From: Candidatus [Bacteroides] periocalifornicus
Lineage (GTDB): Bacteria > Bacteroidota > Bacteroidia > Bacteroidales > CAJPTX01
Assembly: GCA_001421095.1 (NCBI GenBank)
Contig: LIIK01000026.1
Span: 1 to 34,544 of the forward strand
Direction of reading: 5' to 3'
Length of the DNA stretch: 34,544 nt
Shown: piece after piece, positions 9,201 to 16,700 of the stretch
Layout of the letters: the number at the start of each line of letters is the position of its first letter
Numbering within the stretch: position 1 is the first letter of the stretch
Notes under the pieces: model-generated
What the model saw: only the letters and a program-made list of their open reading frames with translations
Told to the model about the DNA's origin: nothing
The model's database searches: none
Translations under genes and position numbers: made by a program

Positions 9201-10570
9201 ATGCCGTAGTGGTAGTTGGCGATGAGACCAAGATAACCGGTGCAGATGGGAAGGCTGAATTTGAACGTGAGGATGGGAAGACCTACACGGCCAGCGTATC
9301 GCACAGCGGTTACGTATCGCAGTCAGGTACCATAGCGCTCAAAGGTACGGACTACACGTACGATGTGGTACTCGTCCCCATTAAGTACAAGGCTACGTTC
9401 ATAGTGACCGACGGGTTCGCTGCGCTAAAGGATGCCACCCTCACCATTGACGGCCAAACGCTACAGACCAATGACGAGGGGAAGGCGGCTCAAGACCTCA
9501 AGCTCGGCACCTACCACTACACCGCGGCTCTAAGCCCCTACCACAATGTAGAGGGTGATATCACGGTGACGGCCAATGTTACCGAAAAGGTTACCCTGAC
9601 CCGAGACTACTCCGTGACATTCCAGGTGGTGGATGTGAATGGTGTAGCACTCAAGGAGGCAACCCTAGAGGTGGATGGCACACCGCTAACCCTTGACAAC
9701 GATGCCAAGGCCCAGGTAACGCTCGCCCCAGGTAGCCACCTCTACAAGGCTACATTGGAAGGGCACACTACCCGTGAGGCCTCTGTGAACGTGTCGAACA
9801 AGGATATCGAGGAGAAGGTTGTACTCCTAGAATCCCTCTTCACCGTAACCTTCACCGTGAAGGATGGCGAAGAGCCCGTGAAGGAGGCGGCCATAGAGAT
9901 CGAAGGGCAAACGCTAACAACCGACGATAACGGGGTTGCCACCATAGATCTACGCAATGGCGACTATACCTTCAAGGTGACCAAGGAGAGCTACGAGGAG
10001 TACAACGGCTCGGTAAAGGTAGACAACACCGCCGCGGCTGTCGATGTTGCCCTAGTGAAGAAGGGGGTATCGCCTAGCCAGCACACCGTAACCTTCGCGG
10101 TGAAGGATACTGACGGGAAAGCCGTGCCAAAAGCTACAGTGGAGATCAACGGCCAAACCCTAACCACTAAAGACAACGGTGAGGCAACCATCGACCTACC
10201 CGAGGGCACCTACCCGTATACCGTAAAGAAAGACGGTTACAATACGTTCACCGACAAGCTGACGGTAGCTGGGAAGTCTATACTGCAAGCCGTAACGCTA
10301 CAGCAAACGCCGCATGCGGTAGAGAGTTCGCTGCTGGCTGAAGTGGTGGTCTACCCGAACCCCTGCCATGATGAGCTCCACCTCCGTAGCACCTCGGCTC
10401 TTCGGACGCTGGCGGTGGTGAACTCCCAAGGGCAGACGGTGCTAACCGCAATCCACAATGGAGCGGCAGAGCTCACGCTACGCGTGGATAGCCTACCCGC
10501 GGGCCTATACCTGCTGCAGCTTACCGACACCACGGGTGCGACACGAACCCTACGCTTTGCGAAGCAGTAG
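296..10570 (+). CDS. Giant S8 subtilisin-like protease/adhesin with T9SS C-terminal sorting domain
   Basis: A 3,424-residue exported serine protease, predicted to pass the inner membrane by Sec and the outer membrane by T9SS. The signal peptide spans about residues 1-21 (cleavage LYA|QQ). The S8 domain covers about 230-520, with catalytic D247 (GIWDAN), H271 (HGTHVTG), oxyanion N373 (AAGND) and S454 (GTSMACP), so it looks active. Then follow: a beta-sandwich at about 545-660, an Fn3-like region (~745-845), a GEVED-like module near 1456, a LamG-like region (~1650-1840), a DUF5018-like module (~1985-2075), an MBG-like region (~2080-2245), one carboxypeptidase-regulatory-like repeat (~2247-2324), InlB-B-like repeats (~2327-2468), a MAM-like domain (~2478-2629), more InlB-like repeats (~2637-2795), seven tandem carboxypeptidase-regulatory-like repeats (~2799-3335), and a type-A sorting domain (~3348-3424, VVYPNPCHDELHL). 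Domain borders are by eye. The substrate is unknown; the C-terminal modules suggest surface adhesion or binding. Confidence 0.93.
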   Translation: MRKLRFLTMLAAVLAPLSLYAQQPVRLSGHQFVPDQNVVQASQKSGAAPLKSLGKASNGWHNALIQLRALPSAAEVAQLERSGIRLGDYVGGNAYWALVREGVSLQGLRASRLTSVMGIRPEWKLNDALRGGPLPEWARAGSNAAKVVVRYAPNATGQQVAAALQLLGVGDIEVVEQFRAVYAEMPLSASSKVAELPYVLSVGLYPPPAELNNYNGRIIGRASVLNTPAELGGCGLMGKGVKIGIWDANVTAHVDFGPRVHTQEYELYDAHGTHVTGTILGAGLMDPNGRGMAPKAEAWTWNFNTQRNGLSAQTEMGIAKKTENITLTSNSYGLSFSRLCSYMKQLGYRASDYNLDLLTNQYPTLQHIFAAGNDQDGCADETAAVYGKAGYGTGTNRSKNSIHVGALDETLKMTSFSSWGPTNDGRMFPTICAKGNETYSSVPDNSYKRMSGTSMACPTVTGHAALIVERYAQLNGGKDMPSVLLRNLLANTATDLGRPGPDFQFGYGLMNAERAVQALEHSWYLNDNVNNGQTKSHKITIPTGCKGLRVMLVWNDPASAKEYAWEESILVNDLNLSVKVGNTPFLPWVCDPSRGKVEEPAARKVDKLNNIEQVTLNTNELKGANEVIVTIEGKRITNTSQAYSLTWYFEEDEPRLISPADGMQVAAGGECYLALENVTAPYRIEFSYDGGETYIYRGRVKSPMYQRPIDVPADAPVTSKALVRVTDANGKVVRSPHPFTITPQVEGVELTTGECGTSGWKLKWNKVDAAKDGYVVLMANPDTDGEFKQITATDTKEAVEVDIPSNLFTDVERPIFAVAVKTGPSTWGIRSKGVLGSYAVPVKLTEQQLPFHDYFKQIPHKYFSIKAGANVTPKFVRNTTVGLPAGANLFGLVCTKAHKDFDTIDYFNEAKNAINMASMTMCELDLTGMPSSESVLLRIFGSLAAGQSGAKTARMRVKAGPNGDQLLTSLQGNEVNLPSSVDEDWGYKLQGNIKHKVVIEFAGLGRNDLLAVGGVSVEKLQPKPSVRLQLASAPEDGVNLGKEKFTFLVSNTSTEALKNLLVKGYRDGNCVATAKIEELKGLDKKAVTLLVDVSSQKEMGEFIDLRFECVVDPLTPASNGIVEYQVYNKGKVVPIGLTKMVSTLFGLLPSDPLETRVVKERLIFTDDGGLLKPCSTGQGSSLKFLPADPNLKVRVKFTRFSTVDGKGALRVYTCNVPSDLSKKGLVYSAYLMGDTINESTSPITFTSQADDGGILFYFESVSSGEIGSGWVAEVDLVPPANTLTLTDVKASQQGNEETGLVPLQLTINNVSSAPINDAHVVVVRGDKYVFDEKIAGPLAPGVNPITTTRKIALPKAAPVRLRVYIEHPSDSEGSDNEKLVYAVYDRYCIPNPTPIQGVMLSKVKYMQDSLTLSTTRSSAMSYNLTKPLIVYKGEGTAELTVTSTGKVLADYSVALWIDWNDNGELEEAERQVAALAEGDASPVKFALDLSKNSGGYKRARLMVGSTSELNSACTAPTLGNAQDFILSVASSAFPSKGDLELASLDIGKSGLKLKSDQPITISVANHSNTDYEGTVKAKITVDDLAPVEEELNFIGANKLQAFTGTKEITLDSKANLSAVGLHTVTVELLDNPVVENNKQVATVSCIVPATDGLFALDFKTQKTQDEWVDLTSTATRLNSSLTAMSVEMVFRIDKPQFSTLMLAPGFKVYTTYNMAGGIPDNCIAMILGGAMLAYTPAQSITPGQWHHLTIAMDEIENGFFGSYCDLAVYIDGKECTLTTEGSGAPKFSGQLKLCPKFDGQLKLFRASKVALGPSDIKPFELVRKDDGKLPTSYISEFAFNEGTSNNASVSGIMFADIHASLERLTQADGGIWMPVKDVIGGFKFEHQAKQEETSPNNYTITFELGSPEKVKGTITTSVPGATVTYKDAKIDANTVFDFAQPVVLDGKAQFFGHALNQTLTLTRKEDLSNACDLTEFKLEKGNHDGLNEDIVVSSPEQTVQIKIPAAKGVVDPAKVKPTFLVSQGASLMLGDTKLTSGESVIDLSAPQLVTVVAANGSTKSYELVLAMEQSITWSLESLSYTYGDNPVDAKLSVSPNHEPVVTSDRAEVASVVNGELRIGVPGTANLTATSPAYGAYGSAAEVVKTITVQKKTTDVKVANKKYNFGEPLTLALEYTSLVNPEDYRTLPDPFAKDCFTVKNSSNTVVNPSSVLPQGIYTVEAKANKGYETEFYKITPANGQFEIVQGSVWTVTVTVNDGISSPIQDATVIVGDKATKTDASGTAKLYLSAGQKYALTVRKEGYMEASKEVDLSVGQNKSETITLLQANLTLTYKVANQDEGEIVGETEQKLAPNSKGQPVWATPKPGFTFDKWDDNSTDNPRIDGNLTASKTVTASFTALQFTLKYTVGAGGRIKSGNGNQTVAYNTDGAEVEVEPEDGYYFIAWSDGVKTEKRKDKGVKANIDVTANFAAYQQLPCTNNFESGEFGEGWYTESVGKTYNPWFITNVGQASLSPLHGFFATCNSDKEGSGSHTTSFLYSPKFTLGSDWKGDILVSFVYTLRSFYSVDLFLEMSLDGGEWKTLKDFNKSALSSTVYNHEVKEADLSGKKTVQFRWKYDAGWAYAVEIDDISISKKVEKVKIHYKATPEGSGTFTLVNSDGSQVSGITEQEVEQGTTPAVVIAESAAGFQFASWDDGSKNATLADNSPACVEATRTATFTDATKATITYRVLPAGTGKCQVNGTDATEQTVTKGTNAAVTAVATPGYHFLQWAENSETNASFTLQNVQEDATLTATFAKDEAYSAHFLAMDEKGVPVSGVTITFEGEHLTTASNGEATTTNKYAPGSYTYKAEKSPYLSINGHASLSELQSTTVITMRMPLSIQFRVRNAAGNPLDGAKITTQYGEKTTSSSGDALVEAALGKLSYTVTKAGYADVKGSTVISTTSPAPVTVVLPALRKITLYVKDGATPLADAVVVVGDETKITGADGKAEFEREDGKTYTASVSHSGYVSQSGTIALKGTDYTYDVVLVPIKYKATFIVTDGFAALKDATLTIDGQTLQTNDEGKAAQDLKLGTYHYTAALSPYHNVEGDITVTANVTEKVTLTRDYSVTFQVVDVNGVALKEATLEVDGTPLTLDNDAKAQVTLAPGSHLYKATLEGHTTREASVNVSNKDIEEKVVLLESLFTVTFTVKDGEEPVKEAAIEIEGQTLTTDDNGVATIDLRNGDYTFKVTKESYEEYNGSVKVDNTAAAVDVALVKKGVSPSQHTVTFAVKDTDGKAVPKATVEINGQTLTTKDNGEATIDLPEGTYPYTVKKDGYNTFTDKLTVAGKSILQAVTLQQTPHAVESSLLAEVVVYPNPCHDELHLRSTSALRTLAVVNSQGQTVLTAIHNGAAELTLRVDSLPAGLYLLQLTDTTGATRTLRFAKQ

Positions 10571-10585
10571 GCAACCCTACGAGAG

Positions 10586-10619
10586 AAAAGGGGGGAGGCT
10601 CACGCCTCCCCCCTTTTTT
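10586..10619 (+). terminator. Rho-independent terminator after the subtilase gene
   Basis: GGGGGGAGGC (10590-10599) pairs with GCCTCCCCCC (10604-10613) across the loop TCAC and is followed by TTTTTT. Four A residues upstream extend the stem, so it could act in both directions. It lies 16 bp after the stop codon. Confidence 0.92.
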
Positions 10620-10666
10620 CTTCTCCACACAGCATAACGAAACCGCGATGCGGCGCCACTTTTATC

Positions 10667-10688
10667 GCGACGCGGCACGCCACGTCGC
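10667..10688. repeat. GC-rich near-palindrome, family B copy 1
   Basis: A 22-bp near-palindrome beginning GCGACGCGGCAC and ending CACGTCGC, with GGCACGCC at its centre. Similar units lie at 17829, 20990, 21156 and 21209, always between genes. Function unknown. Confidence 0.6.
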
Positions 10689-10762
10689 TACAAGAGCAGG
10701 CGCGCTTGCCAGATTCTACCATCTGCTAGGTGAATTCACTTACCGCGCACCGTTCCCAGTGC

Positions 10763-10793
10763 TTGTATTTCAAGATATAATCGCTAAATTCGC
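10763..10793 (+). promoter_or_regulatory. Putative promoter of the first lipoprotein gene
   Basis: TTG at 10763-10765, a 19-nt spacer and TAAATTCGC at 10785-10793 fit the Bacteroidota -33/-7 pattern well. The start codon is 43 bp downstream at 10836, and a strong terminator closes the gene before, so an independent promoter is expected here. Confidence 0.55.
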
Positions 10794-10835
10794 GGTGGTA
10801 AGATTCATTCGGTAACCAGATTAAACTAAACGATC

Positions 10836-11657
10836 ATGGTGCAGAAATACAGCGTATGGAGCTGGCTGTTCGTAGTGGCCATAGTTGCTGTATCCCTATG
10901 GAGTTGCGGTGGTACTGGTGATAGCAACCAGAAAATTGCAGGCCCAGCGCAGGACTCCACTGAAGCCCCACTACAGGAAACCTACCCCATCCCCCCGCTA
11001 GCCGATGTGGTGAGCCGACTGCAGCAGGCTGGCGTGGGCTACGTGATCGATGCGGGAAACGACCCACAGCGCGCCGTCAGCTACGAGACCTCGTGGGCAC
11101 GGGCTATCAACCTGGGTATCTACGGTGCCGATCTTAGCTACGCCTCCACCTATGGCGTAAAGGCTGATGTGCTCCACTACTACAAGGCCACCCTAGAGCT
11201 AAGCCGCGCGCTAAACCTAAAGCTCGACATGCTAGAACGCCTAGCGGCCCAGGAGGAAAAACAGCTGCAGAATAAGGATAGCCTTCGGGCCATTGCTACC
11301 CAGTCGATCTACGAAACCTACGCCTCGCTATGCACAAATGGGCAGTCTGAGGAGGCGGTGCTCTTCCTAGCGGGTGGCTGGCTTGAGGCGGTATACCTAG
11401 GGGCCAACATCGCAAGCCTAAGCCGGAGAAACCAACAAGTGGTAGAGCTACTTCAGCAGCAGGAATCTACATTCCAAAGCATCATGCGTCTTCTGGATAG
11501 GTACAAAAAGACCCCAGCTGGCGAGGCTATGCTCACCATTTTCCAGGACCTCCAGCCGAGCTTTGAAGCGCTACGCACAAAACCTGACACCCAGACCACG
11601 CAGACGCTCACCGACCAGCTAGAGCAGGCTCGCGGTAAGCTGATTGCGCAGTCCTAA
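10836..11657 (+). CDS. Lipoprotein of unknown function (paralog A)
   Basis: A 273-residue protein that I cannot assign to a named family. The N-terminus (MVQKYSVWSWLFVVAIVAVSLWSC) is a signal peptide ending in a lipobox with Cys24, so it should be lipidated in the cell envelope. The mature part is mostly predicted alpha-helical and has no catalytic motif that I recognise. The segments YGADLSYASTYG (about residues 92-103) and FLAGGWLEAVYLGANIAS (about 177-194) match comparable segments of the next gene (FGLGAVSADFMYCAYYG and MSTAGWLESTRLLANLAY), so the two appear to be diverged tandem paralogs. A promoter-like motif lies upstream; no clear terminator follows. It may be structural or bind a partner, but this is not shown by the sequence. 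Confidence 0.85.
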   Translation: MVQKYSVWSWLFVVAIVAVSLWSCGGTGDSNQKIAGPAQDSTEAPLQETYPIPPLADVVSRLQQAGVGYVIDAGNDPQRAVSYETSWARAINLGIYGADLSYASTYGVKADVLHYYKATLELSRALNLKLDMLERLAAQEEKQLQNKDSLRAIATQSIYETYASLCTNGQSEEAVLFLAGGWLEAVYLGANIASLSRRNQQVVELLQQQESTFQSIMRLLDRYKKTPAGEAMLTIFQDLQPSFEALRTKPDTQTTQTLTDQLEQARGKLIAQS

Positions 11658-12078
11658 AACGGGCAACCACACCCGCAAGCCATTTTCCACAGAAATCCTA
11701 CTTCAGGCCTGGATTTCGCCTGTGCCGTAAGCTGCCTCAGCGCGGTCAGTAAGGCCAGCCACACGGCAAAGTGCAGATGGCATGCCGCTACCACCCCTGC
11801 GGTATTGAGATGGTGCGTGCAGGGCTCTCATTGCTTGCGCCAAAAACGCTCGGTTAAAACCCGTTAAGAAGACATTGGACACTCCCAACGGCGGTACGAT
11901 ATGCCCAATCGCAATGCAACACGCTGGTTGTGAATCATTGGGTACTGGGGCAACGCAATATGCCAGTTGCGATACGGTATGCCATGCTGCAACCAGGAGA
12001 TGGTGGCAGAAATCCACACACTCCTCGCAACCAAGGATGTCCAAATTTTCACCCGTTGCCTCTATCTACCCCCAGAGT
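11658..12078. other. 420-bp intergenic stretch between the paralogous lipoproteins
   Basis: I see no gene here. An open frame runs in phase into the downstream gene from 11875, but its translation (Cys/His-rich, no family) looks like read-through of non-coding DNA. The part 11891-12000 contains imperfectly repeated words (ACGATATGCC, GCAATATGCC, GGTATGCC) and an inverted pair CTGGTTG (11924-11930) / CAACCAG (11990-11996), which may form a weak structure. No terminator with a T-tract is evident. Confidence 0.4.
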
Positions 12079-12993
12079 ATGCTGAGCCCTCGTAAGCTGG
12101 TGCGCATATGGCTACTTGCGGTAAGCACCATGCCGTTGCTATTCGCCTGCCAAGAACGTAACGCCACCACGCAGGCCGAGCGCCTCAAGAGCCTAACCGC
12201 CGAAATGCTCGACCTCGACTCTGGGGTCTGGTACGCAAGCCACATGGTGGCCTTCAGCCCGTCGCCCCAAGTGGCCCTCTCGCTCATGGCAGATACCGAC
12301 CTACCCTTTGAGGCAGAGCTCATCTGGACTACCGATGCGAAAGAGATCGGGAACGATGCACCTGCGAGTTCCTTCGGGCTGGGCGCTGTAAGTGCAGATT
12401 TCATGTACTGCGCCTACTACGGCGAGAAGCAGGCCTGCGGCGACCTCCTACGCACGCTGGGCAGCCTGGCCGAGACACTGGGGCTGGTTTCTACGCTTAC
12501 ACCTGTCCAGCTCGACAGCCTACGAACCCAATGGGGCTCTACCCAAGGGCCGCCCCCGAGGCTGGCACCGCTGCTGCTGCGCGCTAGCCAACAGCTCTGC
12601 GATAGGGGACACCCTGAACTCTACGCTATCATGTCGACCGCGGGCTGGCTAGAGAGTACCCGCCTCCTCGCAAACCTCGCCTACATGCACCCGAACCCAC
12701 GGCTACGCCGCCTGGTGGCAGAGCAACGGTTTACGCTAAAGGGAATTCTCGAACTATTGGCCGGCTACGTATACCGAGTGCCGCTTGCCGCCAAGCTCTA
12801 CGCACAGCTCTCCGCGCTCAATGAGCTCTACCTAGGCGTGCAGATAGCCTATGACTACGCCCCAAGCGAGGTAGACACCGCCGCCCACCTCACCACGCTC
12901 CACGGCACCATGCGCATTGCCATGTCTACACCGCAGCTACAGGCCATTGTACAGAAAATCAACGGTATAATGGATGAGGGAAGGAACTCATAA
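12079..12993 (+). CDS. Lipoprotein of unknown function (paralog B)
   Basis: From ATG 12079 the product is 304 residues. That start gives a classical lipoprotein signal (MLSPRKLVRIWLLAVSTMPLLFAC, lipobox Cys24). Longer in-frame starts at 11875 and 12037 would place extra non-signal sequence in front; 12037 has an AAGG two bases upstream and remains an alternative. The mature protein is rich in Leu and Ala and predicted helical, with no recognised enzymatic motif. It shares spaced similarity with the preceding lipoprotein (the YxxxYG segment and the AGWLE-x(4)-LAN segment), suggesting an old tandem duplication. No promoter is clear, and it is not known whether both genes are on one transcript. 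Confidence 0.8.
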   Translation: MLSPRKLVRIWLLAVSTMPLLFACQERNATTQAERLKSLTAEMLDLDSGVWYASHMVAFSPSPQVALSLMADTDLPFEAELIWTTDAKEIGNDAPASSFGLGAVSADFMYCAYYGEKQACGDLLRTLGSLAETLGLVSTLTPVQLDSLRTQWGSTQGPPPRLAPLLLRASQQLCDRGHPELYAIMSTAGWLESTRLLANLAYMHPNPRLRRLVAEQRFTLKGILELLAGYVYRVPLAAKLYAQLSALNELYLGVQIAYDYAPSEVDTAAHLTTLHGTMRIAMSTPQLQAIVQKINGIMDEGRNS

Positions 12994-13230
12994 CCCTGCC
13001 GACTGCGGCCAGCCTCACACTGCACAGGCAGCCCATACCCTACGCGGTGATTCCACTAGGTTAGTGTAGGAGCATAACATTGGGGCGCTGCGCATCCCCA
13101 CAGGTTTGCAACCAGTTCACCCCCTCTGTTCAGCAGTCTAAAATCCCTAGAACAACCGTACGGAGGATGTTGAAAAGCTCCCCCTCACCGTTCTGATTGG
13201 TAGAATCAACATTCCACCCTTAGCATCTGC

Positions 13231-13728
13231 ATGATGGCCTTCACTCCAGCAATCCCAGTATCTCTACGATCTGTTGCGCTGCTCCTTCTGCTACACGCAG
13301 CCAGCGCTCTGGCAGGGCTAGCGCAAACCTTGGCCGACCAGGAGCCGCAAGAGCAGCTAGAAGCCCAGTGCGCCGCATTGCTAGGCTCTGGGGTTGTTCC
13401 CGATGGGCAGGAGTTCTACCGCGCCCTGACCATAGGAACACGCGCGGAGTGTAGCCTCACCTTCTACGCCGGGCTTCGCTATCGGCTAGCCTTCTCGGTA
13501 TCGCAGCCCGATGTCGCCGTAGTCTACACGCTCTATGATAATGACCGGAAGGTCCTTTTTGAGAGCCGTGGGTACGGCAATCCGGCCTGGTGGGATTTCC
13601 GTTTTGACGCCACCTCCACCTGCACCCTCTCCCTTTCCCTCGTCTCCCGAGGCCGCCCTGTGGCTGGGGTGCGCTACGCCATGCTGCGGGTCGGTTTCTG
13701 CCCCCCTACTAGAAAAGATACCCTATGA
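13231..13728 (+). CDS. Small exported protein of unknown function, coupled to the ABC transporter
   Basis: A 165-residue protein with an N-terminal hydrophobic segment (about residues 12-31, ending near ALAGLAQ) that looks like a cleavable signal peptide, so it is probably periplasmic. The mature part is beta-rich (YRLAFSVSQPDVAVVYTLYD, WWDFRFDATSTCTLSLSLVS) with three Cys that could form disulfides. I do not recognise a family. Its stop overlaps the start of the TerB-ABC gene by ATGA (13725-13728), which implies translational coupling and a related role, for example a periplasmic accessory to the transporter. That role is inference from position only. Confidence 0.75.
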   Translation: MMAFTPAIPVSLRSVALLLLLHAASALAGLAQTLADQEPQEQLEAQCAALLGSGVVPDGQEFYRALTIGTRAECSLTFYAGLRYRLAFSVSQPDVAVVYTLYDNDRKVLFESRGYGNPAWWDFRFDATSTCTLSLSLVSRGRPVAGVRYAMLRVGFCPPTRKDTL

Positions 13729-16700
13729 GCGAGAGTGTACTACAGGCCCTCATGCAGCTTTTCGCCATCGTGGCGAGCGCGGCGCTAGAGGATGGTGAGG
13801 GGCGAGGGCGCGTGCAACGCAGCACAGTGGAGCAATTCCTCAACCAGCAGATAGCGCTCAACCAGGTAGAACGTTACCTAGAGATCTACGATGCCTTCTA
13901 CCAGCAGCACCTAGCCCGGCAGCAGGCCAAACGGACTTCGTACAAGCATACATCATCCAGCTCTGTGCGGGTGCTGCGTATCTGCGCGCAGATCAACGAA
14001 GAGCTACAGCTCAGCCAGAAATTCATCGTCCTCGCCCGCCTTATAGAATTTGCCCGGCAGTCTGGCCACCGAATCAATAGCCTCGAGCGTGATTTTATCG
14101 ATACCGTTTCTGATTCATTCTACATCACCCGCCAGGAGCTAGGCGAACTCATGGACTTTGCCGCCCCCGAGGAACTCCCCAAAGCCCCACCCGCAGGGCA
14201 GACCAGCCTGCTGAGGATAGTGGATAGCGCTGCCCGCACCCAAGGGAGCACCGTGGGTAAAGTGCTGTACCATGAGCATCTGGACGGGGAGATGTGGGTG
14301 TACCACGCCACGCGCGCTGGCATATACATGCTGCGCTACTTTGGGCGGTTACAGCTCCTGGTGGGCGGTAGGGCTGCTTCTCCCCGCAATCTCTACGTGC
14401 TAAGCCACGGCTCGAGCATAAGGGTGGGGAACAGCGCCCCCATCTTCTACACCACCCTCGAGGGGGAGTTTGCCCCTGAAAGGTTCGGGCAACAGGTGTG
14501 CCTAGAGGTTAAGGGCATTGCCTACCAGTTTGCCGATGGAAAGATGGGGATACACCCCATGGGCTTCTCGCACACTGGCGGGCAACTGGTGGGTATCATG
14601 GGTTCTTCAGGCGCGGGAAAATCAACGTTGCTGGGCGTTCTCAACGGCAGCACCCGTCCGCAGCAGGGGGAGGTCAGAATCAACGGAGTGGAGATCTACC
14701 AAGAACCAGAGCAGGCCGAAGGGGTAATAGGCTACGTATCGCAAGACGACCTACTGGTAGAGGAACTCTCTGTATTCCAGAATCTATACTACAGCGCGCG
14801 CCTCTCCTTTGGGGGGATGCCCCGCGAAGGGCTCATTGCTCGGGTACAGGAGATTCTTCTCTCGCTCGGACTCTGGGAAATCCGCCACATGCCCGTAGGG
14901 AATCCCCTCGACAAGCGTATAAGCGGCGGGCAGCGCAAACGGTTGAACATCGCGCTAGAGCTGATCCGTGAGCCCTCCATTCTCTTCCTCGACGAACCCA
15001 CGAGCGGGCTCTCGAGCCGGGATAGCGAGAATCTGGTGGCCATACTCAAGGATCTGACACTCAATGGAAAGCTCATCTACATCGTTATCCACCAGCCCTC
15101 CTCAGCCATATTCAAGATGCTCGATCGGCTACTGGTGCTCGACACGGGCGGCTACCTCATATACGAGGGCAACCCGATAGAGGCGCTGGAGTACTTCCAA
15201 GAACAGGGAGACTACGTGGGGCTGCATGACTGCGAGTGCGCGCTGTGCGGGAATGTAACCCCCGAACAGCTCTTCGATATCATAGAAAACCCCGTGGTAG
15301 ACGAGTACGGGAATGTAACTCGCCAACGCCGCCGCCAACCCGAGGAATGGGCAGCCTGCTTTGCCGCAACATCAAGATACTCAGGCTGCTCCAAACAGCC
15401 TCCGCCACCCATTGAAGGGCTTCGCCACAGCACCAGACGCCCCGGTTGGCTTGGGCAGCTAAGCGTGTTCACCCTAAGGGATGCCTTGGGCAAGATTGCC
15501 AACCGTCAGTACCTGATCATCAATCTGCTAGAGGCACCCCTGATGGCGCTTCTGCTCGCCTTCCTCGTCCGTTATTTCGATGCCAGCTCGGGCGGCTACA
15601 CCCTGCAAGATAACGTGAACCTGCCCGTGTACCTGCTTATGGCCGTGGTGGTTGCATTCTTCGTTGGGCTATCTGGCACCGCCGAAGACATAATCCGCGA
15701 CCGAAAAATCCGGAAACGGGAGAGCTTTCTCAACCTGAGCTGGGGGGCATACCTAAGCGCTAAAATGGTGAATATGACCATAGTGTCTATCTACCAATCG
15801 CTCGCCTTCACGCTCATAGGCAACGCCCTAATGGGCATAGGCCCCGCCATGCTCCCCTACTACTGGCTCATACTGCTAGCGGTATGGATGTCTGCTGGCA
15901 CGCTCGGGCTGCTGATATCAGATAGCTTCAAGACCGTGGTAGCCATCTACATCCTGATCCCCTTCCTGGTTATCCCCCAGCTGATACTCAGCGGAATCAT
16001 CGTGAAGTTCGACAAGCTGAACCCCGAAGTCTCCAACCCCGCCGACATCCCCTGGTACGGTGAAGCCATAGTGGCACGCTGGGCCTACGAGGCGCTGGCC
16101 GTGCACCAGTTCAAGCAGAATGCGTACCAAGCCCCCCTCTACGGCTATGAGCAGGTAATGGCCCTGGCCGACTACAAGCGCAACTACTGGCTCCGAGCGC
16201 TCATAAGCCGATGCAACACCCTGCTCGCCCCAAACGACTCCGCGCAGGCCCTGGCCGACTGGGAGCTGCTTCGGCATGAACTCCAAGCAGATGAAAATCC
16301 CGAAACTGGCTCTGGCATCAAGCTGGAAAAGGAGATCGACTGGCACGCGCCCACCCCCGAGAATGTGGAGCGGGTACAGCGCCACCTGCAGCTGCTGTCT
16401 GGCTTCTACGCCCGTCTCTACACCAACGGGAGCCGACTGCGCGACAGCGCGATACGAAGCCTCCAGGAGCGTGAAGCAGCACAAGGGAGCAGCCTAGCCA
16501 AGCTTAAGGCCCACAGCTATAACACCGCGCTCGCCCGGCTTGTTCGCGCGAGCGACGAAACCGATCGGATAGTGCTATACCACAACAGGTTGGTATGGCA
16601 CTGCGACCCCATATTCCAGCTCCCCACCAGCCCTTGGCTCAAGGCGCACTTCTACGCCCCCTGCAAGCGCTTGGGCTCGTACTACCTAAGCACCTACTGG

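Noticed and set aside
11875..12078. In-frame upstream extension of the second unknown lipoprotein
   Set aside because: It would place 68 Cys/His-rich residues without homology before a clear lipoprotein signal peptide; ATG 12079 gives a normal signal and lipobox.
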